Shown one piece after another: positions 59,480-64,000 of a DNA stretch of 64,000 nt. The DNA is from Bradyrhizobium sp. AS23.2. GTDB lineage: Bacteria; Pseudomonadota; Alphaproteobacteria; Rhizobiales; Xanthobacteraceae. Made by a program: the position numbers and the translations under genes. The first letter of the stretch is position 1. Each line of letters begins with the position of its first letter. Below the pieces are notes generated by a model. The model made no database searches. It was not told the origin of the DNA and worked only from the letters and a program-made list of their open reading frames with translations. Location of the stretch: the NCBI RefSeq assembly GCF_001908185.1, contig NZ_LGHM01000035.1, positions 43,967 to 107,966 on the forward strand, written 5' to 3'.

Positions 59480-61669
59480 ATGAGGGATAACGGTATATCG
59501 CATAAGCCGGCGAGCCGCTTCATTTATCGCACCGAGATTGACCCCGCCGCCTTGTTGCAGCAATTCACGGCCATTCGCGCACTGGCCGATCGTGAAAAGG
59601 AAGCGCTGGGCTTCTTGCCGGAGGCGGCTTATCGCGACGCCATCATGCAGAAGCGGCTAAGGGTGATGCTGGCCCGCGAAAACGGCACGTCGCAGGTGGC
59701 CGGCTTTATCCTGTTTAGTGGTGTGTTTCCCAATGCCCGCATACAGGCCGTCGCGGTCAGCCCGGAGCATCGCCGCAGTGGCGTTGCGTCGGCGCTGGTC
59801 GGCGGGCTTGTGTCTCACCTTGAAAGCCGTGGATACATTGCGATAACCGCTGCCGTCGCCTCCGATCTTGCAACCGCACAAGCCTTTTACGAAAGCCGCG
59901 GCTTCATTGCCCGGCATGTTCGCAGCGGCGGCCAGGCACGGCAACGCCGTATCGTGTTGCGCTCGCGGGAGCTGGATACAGCGAACTTCTTCACGTTGAT
60001 GGCGCCACCTGCCGTCTCCGGGCAGGGCGTTGTGAACCTGGGCCTTCGGCCGCGCAGTGCCTTTGAGGCACCTTTGTACCTCATCGATCTCAATGTCCTG
60101 TTCGACCTGGTAAAAGAGCGCGCGAGATCTGCGACGGCTAACCGGCTTTTCGGAGCGGCCCTTGCGCATCTCGTTCGCCTGGCGGTCGCGCCCGAATTCA
60201 TCATCGAGCTCGAACGCACCTCGAAGGACCCTGGCAACGACACTCCCCTGAAGCTTGCGCGACAACTGCCGAAGCTGCCCGCCTTCCCGAAGGAAGATGT
60301 GGAGCCGCTGGCGACTGCGATCCACAAGACCGTATTCGTCGATACAAACCACGCGCAAGCCGGGACACGCCAGGCGCTTAGCGACGCGCGGCACCTTGCC
60401 GAAGCAGCTTTGATACGGGCATCCGGCTATATCACCAGTGACAATGCACTGCTGAATGCCCGCGACGATTTGCTGAAGCTCATCGGTGTGGACATTGCGG
60501 GCCTGGATGAATTCGTGGAGCTGTTACCCGCGGAGGAGCCGAACCGCGAGCGTGGCCAGCTCAAGGGTACGAAGTGCGAAACCAAAACAGCCACGAGTAG
60601 TGAAGCGAAAGTCTACCTTGCCTCCCAAAACGTCAGCGAGGGAGTGGTCGCCGAGTATCTTCCGTCGGCGGCGGCGTTCCAGCGGGCGAACACGCATGGA
60701 ATCTTTGAGGATGGAGAGCTCGTGGCGATCGGGATTTACCGGGCGCCGGCAAGCGTCGATGCACCCGCCCGTATGCTGGTGCACGTCCGGCCCGATCACG
60801 TGTCCTCTGAGACCTTCGCGGAGCATCTCCTCGACGAAGCGATCCGGGATTCCTGTCATTCGGGTCCCGTCACCATTGAGCTAAGGGCCATTCCAGGGCA
60901 ATCGACCGTCAACCGTGCAGCTAAGCTCCGAGGCTTTTTGTCTGCTGCCAATTCAGACATCTTGATCAAGGTCGCGTTAGGGCGCCCTCTCACGCCCTCG
61001 ACTTGGACCACGATTGCACGCCAGACGCGCCGACGGACCGGCCTCGCCTTGCCCGAAGCCGTACCGCCTGCCAGTGCGGTTCAATCCGGCCTTTCCGTCC
61101 GAGGCGCCGATGGAAGCGATATCGCTGTTCAACTCGCCGCGCTGGAAGCCGCCCTCGCGCCAACCTTGATCGTGAGGCCCGGCCGGGATGGCGTCATTGT
61201 TCCAATCGCAAAATCATTCGCCGACGACCTGCTTGGTACGGCCGAGCAGCTTTACATGTTCGGCCGCCCAAACGCAGCCTTCGTCAGCCTGCGGACTTAT
61301 TTTAATAGCCCACGGACCGCCCCGCTGATGCGGCCCGGCGTTCCCATTCTCTTCTACGAATCCAAGCGCTCCGGCGGCCGTGCGGCCATTGTGGCGGCTG
61401 GCCGGATCGTGGATGCCACTATCCTGCCCAAGCAACGCGTGTCCGATGAGCTCCTGCAGCGGGCCGTGGTCGAGGATCTCGAGCCATTGACGACATCATC
61501 GGACGTTCTGGCGACATCGTTCGACAGCCTAATTCGGTTCCCGAATCCCGTCACACTCGATACACTGAGGCAGCTCGGCGCCGACGGATCGTCGAACCTT
61601 CAAACAACAACTCCGCTGCCCAACGCCCAGTTGGCGGCGGTTCTCGATCGTGGATGGTCAAGTGCCTGA
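59480..61669 (+). CDS. GNAT-PIN fusion with C-terminal PUA/ASCH-like region
   Basis: The 729-residue protein has an N-terminal GNAT acetyltransferase (about 15-165, with motif A AVAVSPEHRRSGVASALV), then a PIN ribonuclease (about 195-345) with acidic residues in LYLIDLNVLFD, EFIIELE and DARHLAEAAL plus ITSDNALL, a second GNAT-like segment (about 375-490) and a C-terminal PUA/ASCH/EVE-like fold (about 575-725, PGVPILFYESKRSGGRAAIV and AAGRIVDATI). The combined architecture is not one I know by name. It heads an operon: the ASCH gene overlaps its end. Role is inferred to be RNA modification or cleavage, perhaps defence or toxin-like. Start ATG 59480; a TTG six bases earlier is possible. Confidence 0.75.
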   Translation: MRDNGISHKPASRFIYRTEIDPAALLQQFTAIRALADREKEALGFLPEAAYRDAIMQKRLRVMLARENGTSQVAGFILFSGVFPNARIQAVAVSPEHRRSGVASALVGGLVSHLESRGYIAITAAVASDLATAQAFYESRGFIARHVRSGGQARQRRIVLRSRELDTANFFTLMAPPAVSGQGVVNLGLRPRSAFEAPLYLIDLNVLFDLVKERARSATANRLFGAALAHLVRLAVAPEFIIELERTSKDPGNDTPLKLARQLPKLPAFPKEDVEPLATAIHKTVFVDTNHAQAGTRQALSDARHLAEAALIRASGYITSDNALLNARDDLLKLIGVDIAGLDEFVELLPAEEPNRERGQLKGTKCETKTATSSEAKVYLASQNVSEGVVAEYLPSAAAFQRANTHGIFEDGELVAIGIYRAPASVDAPARMLVHVRPDHVSSETFAEHLLDEAIRDSCHSGPVTIELRAIPGQSTVNRAAKLRGFLSAANSDILIKVALGRPLTPSTWTTIARQTRRRTGLALPEAVPPASAVQSGLSVRGADGSDIAVQLAALEAALAPTLIVRPGRDGVIVPIAKSFADDLLGTAEQLYMFGRPNAAFVSLRTYFNSPRTAPLMRPGVPILFYESKRSGGRAAIVAAGRIVDATILPKQRVSDELLQRAVVEDLEPLTTSSDVLATSFDSLIRFPNPVTLDTLRQLGADGSSNLQTTTPLPNAQLAAVLDRGWSSA

Positions 61670-62093
61670 GGCAAGCGACGCAATCATTTCGATCCATCCC
61701 GGCTATGCGAATGCGATCCTGGATGGAACGAAGACGATAGAATTGCGACGCCGGATTCCTGAACTCGCTACTGGTACGCGGCTCTGGATTTATGCGACGC
61801 GCCCGACGGCGGCCGTAGTCGGGGTCGCAACGATCAGCGACGTCAACCGGGCGCATCCGCGTACGATCTGGCAGAAGCATCGGGGCGGCGCCGGCGTCGA
61901 CCACGCCTCTTTCATGGAGTATTTTAATGGCACCCAAGAGGCGGTTGCGATCCTCTTAGCCGCGGTCAAGCGGGTTGGCCCGATCACGATTGAAGAACTG
62001 CGGGAAATCCGGGATCGCTTTCATCCACCGCAGGTCTTGCTGCGGCTAACGAACGCGGAAGCCGAGGCGCTCCAGCGGCTCGCCAAGAAATGA
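61650..62093 (+). CDS. ASCH-domain protein
   Basis: The 147-residue protein is an ASCH domain: IISIHPGYANAILDGTKTIE and ELRRRIPE near 15-40 form the signature G-x-K-x-x-E-x-R, followed by the beta-barrel with WIYATRPTAAVVGVA. ASCH domains bind RNA or nucleosides; one relative, YqfB, hydrolyses N4-acetylcytidine. Start is GTG 61650, 20 bases inside the upstream GNAT-PIN gene, or GTG 61662. The next gene overlaps its stop by four bases, so all three should be translated together. Confidence 0.82.
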   Translation: MDGQVPEASDAIISIHPGYANAILDGTKTIELRRRIPELATGTRLWIYATRPTAAVVGVATISDVNRAHPRTIWQKHRGGAGVDHASFMEYFNGTQEAVAILLAAVKRVGPITIEELREIRDRFHPPQVLLRLTNAEAEALQRLAKK

Positions 62094-62407
62094 CCGCCGC
62101 CGCCACTCCCATTGATTTCCGGTCACAGCGTGTGGGGGTGATATCGCCGAACCTTGCCCATGGCCTTGATTGGCCGCCGGACGCTGATCACGGCGATGCT
62201 GTCTGGCCCCTTGAGAGCGTGGCCAAGAAAGTCTCGCTTCTCTTCGACCGTATTTACCTCACCCACAATCTGGATGTGACCTGCGAAATCGTCGGTGGTT
62301 ACGAGGAGAATACCGAAACGGCCACCTTGCGTTATCTCGTGAAGCGCGGATTTCTGTTATCCTCCTTCGTGAAGAAACCACCGCCCCGGGCCGTGAGCTC
62401 GCGCTAA
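62090..62407 (+). CDS. Small unknown protein, third gene of GNAT-PIN/ASCH operon
   Basis: The 105-residue product starts with an ATG overlapping the ASCH stop (atga). It contains ISPNLAHGLDWPPDADHGDA and a helical segment SLLFDRIYLTHNLDVTCEIV, then ends in a basic KKPPPRAVSSR tail. No family is recognised. The tail looks unlike the rest and the following 220 bases are non-coding, so it may be truncated by rearrangement. Its coupling to the ASCH gene suggests a shared task. Confidence 0.6.
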   Translation: MTAAATPIDFRSQRVGVISPNLAHGLDWPPDADHGDAVWPLESVAKKVSLLFDRIYLTHNLDVTCEIVGGYEENTETATLRYLVKRGFLLSSFVKKPPPRAVSSR

Positions 62408-62616
62408 TACCCGAGACGAAACGGGCCTTTCCATCAAAAGAGCGCTGAGGATTCGCCCCTTGGAACCGGTGTAAGCAAGTCAGTCCAGGGGTACGTAGAA
62501 TCAACGTGGGGCAAAAGAGGTGCCGCAAGTATCGAGTTCCGAGCGCGTGAACTTCAGAATTATTGCTTCCAGAGCCCTGGTCGCATAGTCATTACCTGCG
62601 TCGGCTTTCAGGCGCA

Positions 62617-62625
62617 GGGGGGGGG
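62617..62625 (+). promoter_or_regulatory. G9 tract in leader of type IIG-like gene
   Basis: Nine consecutive G lie seven bases before the likely TTG start (62632) and could both serve as ribosome binding and vary in length by slippage. Homopolymers at such places in restriction genes are often phase-variable, but that is inference here. Confidence 0.45.
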
Positions 62626-62631
62626 CGACTT

Positions 62632-64000
62632 TTGATTTCCGGCAATCTTTTCACGCGTGATTACCTAGCCGAAGGAATTGACGGCACGAGTGCTTGGAAG
62701 TCGTTGGACCCCGAAGCATACGACGCCCACAAAAAGAGATTGACTGGCCTGGCCAGAACCTTTTTGCAAAACAAAAGGCCGAGCGAAGCTGAGACGGAAA
62801 AGGACCTCATTTGGCCTATTCTGGAATCACTTGGCTTCAAGGACATGCTGGTCCAGCAGAACCTCTCGACTAAGGGTCGTAAACAAGTTCCCGACGCGCT
62901 TCTGTTTTCGGACAATCTCTCTAAGCAGAGAGCCGCCAAAGAAACGGATCATTGGAAGCGATATCAGTCGGGCATAGCCATTGTCGAAGCTAAGCGTTGG
63001 AACCGTTCGTTGGACCGCGCAGAGCGTCGCGAGAGTGAAGATGGTGTGCCCTCAACTCAAATGCTCCAATATCTTAGTAGGGTCGATGTTCAAACGAGCG
63101 GTCGATTGCGCTTTGGAATCCTGACCGATGGCAGGCGCTGGCGTTTGTATTTTCAAGGTGCTCTATCGGTTGCTGAGGACTTCTTCGAAGTTGACCTGGC
63201 AAAGGCACTCGAGTTGCCGGGCTTTGGCCTTGATCTGATCGATCGGGTCGATGAACGATTCGATCCGGAACGGACGCTGCGCCTCTTCATACTCATGTTT
63301 AGCAAGGCGGCCTTCTTGCCGTCGGAAGGCAATCGGACTTTCCATGAGATATCGCGTGAGGCCGGCAAGACGTGGGAGGAAAGGGTCGCAAAGGACCTCT
63401 CTCGCATCGTCTTCTCACAGCTGTTCCCCCGTCTCGTAGACGCTCTACCGCGGCATGACCAATCCAAGCCGAAGGGCATCGATCGTGAATACCTAGAAGA
63501 GGTGCGAAAAAACGCTCTAGTGTTGCTCTACAGGCTTCTATTCGTAGTCTACGCGGAAGACCGTGATCTGCTCCCGCGCTATCAGGAGAACTACAAACCC
63601 TATTCAGTAACGAAACTCCGGTTAGATATCGCCGCTAGCCGCGGGCAAGCCGTTTCCGACAAGGTTTCAACTTACTGGCCGAAGCTGCAAGCGATCTTCA
63701 ATGCGATCTCCGAAGGCGATGATACGCTAGGCATTCCTCCTTACAACGGTGGTCTGTTTGCTAAAGAGACTGCCCCTCTGCTCCAGCGTGTCCAACTGTC
63801 GGATCGAGTAATTTCCGACGTTCTATACGGGCTATCCCATCAAGACGTAGATGGGCAGCCGAGATATATCAATTTTCGCGACCTATCAGTTCAGCAGCTA
63901 GGATCAATCTATGAGCGCATTCTTCAGTTTGGCCTAAAAGTCGACGATAACCAAATTATAGTCGATGCCGACGACGCCGCTCGTCACGAGTCGGGTAGCT
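62632..64000 (+). CDS. Type IIG-like restriction-modification enzyme, partial
   Basis: An open frame of at least 456 codons runs to the window end. The first part is a PD-(D/E)xK nuclease: QVPDALLFSD, then IAIVEAKRW near 122, giving Asp and Glu-x-Lys. Further on, LLYRLLFVVYAEDRDLLP near 300, PPYNGGLF near 368 and LGSIYERILQFG near 425 are typical of the N-terminal half of Eco57I-like single-chain restriction-methylation enzymes, whose methylase NPPY lies further on, outside the window. TTG start at 62632 is preceded by the G-tract; a TTG at 62563 is also in frame. Confidence 0.82.
   Translation, partial: MISGNLFTRDYLAEGIDGTSAWKSLDPEAYDAHKKRLTGLARTFLQNKRPSEAETEKDLIWPILESLGFKDMLVQQNLSTKGRKQVPDALLFSDNLSKQRAAKETDHWKRYQSGIAIVEAKRWNRSLDRAERRESEDGVPSTQMLQYLSRVDVQTSGRLRFGILTDGRRWRLYFQGALSVAEDFFEVDLAKALELPGFGLDLIDRVDERFDPERTLRLFILMFSKAAFLPSEGNRTFHEISREAGKTWEERVAKDLSRIVFSQLFPRLVDALPRHDQSKPKGIDREYLEEVRKNALVLLYRLLFVVYAEDRDLLPRYQENYKPYSVTKLRLDIAASRGQAVSDKVSTYWPKLQAIFNAISEGDDTLGIPPYNGGLFAKETAPLLQRVQLSDRVISDVLYGLSHQDVDGQPRYINFRDLSVQQLGSIYERILQFGLKVDDNQIIVDADDAARHESGS

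Overview
The window reads as a chromosomal segment of an alphaproteobacterium of the Bradyrhizobium/Rhodopseudomonas group. The evidence is very GC-rich coding DNA, tandem glnK-amtB units, the conserved replication-origin/partition neighbourhood (leuS-lptE-holA, parB-parA-rsmG-mnmG-mnmE, rho, hemJ, ppsR-maf-coaE-dnaQ, secB, tim44-mltA-smr, hslUV, hisB..hisE, coaA), and many short intergenic palindromes of the sort scattered through Bradyrhizobium genomes. Genus is inferred from gene order and protein style; no database was searched.

Layout. 0.2-3.4 kb: a UbiH-type hydroxylase, acyl-CoA thioesterase II and a GYF/DUF898 membrane protein. 3.7-7.6 kb: two consecutive PII-ammonium channel units (glnK-amtB twice), the second with a sigma-54-like promoter and a strong terminator. 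7.7-25.3 kb: housekeeping and signalling genes (GFA-family protein, DapC-like aminotransferase, ftsK, lolA, xthA, cNMP-binding protein, OmpR-type regulator, L,D-transpeptidase, hydratase, PLP-binding YggS protein, two convergent diguanylate cyclases, leuS-lptE-holA). 25.7-34.5 kb: the chromosome partition block on the minus strand, parB, parA, rsmG, mnmG, mnmE, rho and hemJ, with four perfect 16-bp parS sites or near-matches plus one degenerate copy between 28.2 and 30.8 kb. 34.5-34.95 kb: a gene-free, AT-richer stretch between hemJ and ppsR that is the best candidate for oriC. 34.95-49.2 kb: ppsR, maf, coaE, dnaQ, secB, Tim44-like, mltA, Smr, hslU, a DUF2585 protein, hslV, and hisB-(DUF2628)-hisHAFE-coaA. 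49.4-54.1 kb: a hybrid histidine kinase, a LuxR-type regulator, a PQ-loop membrane protein and a secreted hypothetical protein; a 75-bp direct repeat brackets the middle of this block.

54.2-64.0 kb: comM (yifB) is cut just upstream of its Walker A motif by a mobile island whose first gene is a 572-residue large serine recombinase. The island also holds a small resolvase, an HNH endonuclease, a tightly overlapping three-gene operon (a GNAT-PIN-PUA-like fusion, an ASCH-domain protein and a small unknown protein) and the start of a type IIG-like restriction-modification enzyme that runs off the window. The GNAT-PIN/ASCH operon, in this defence-like setting, is the best candidate here for an undescribed system.

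Two genes expected to be essential, ftsK and hemJ, each carry a single-base frameshift in a homopolymer (C6 and A8). Sequencing or assembly error is the simplest explanation, but both are reported because a real shift would be notable.
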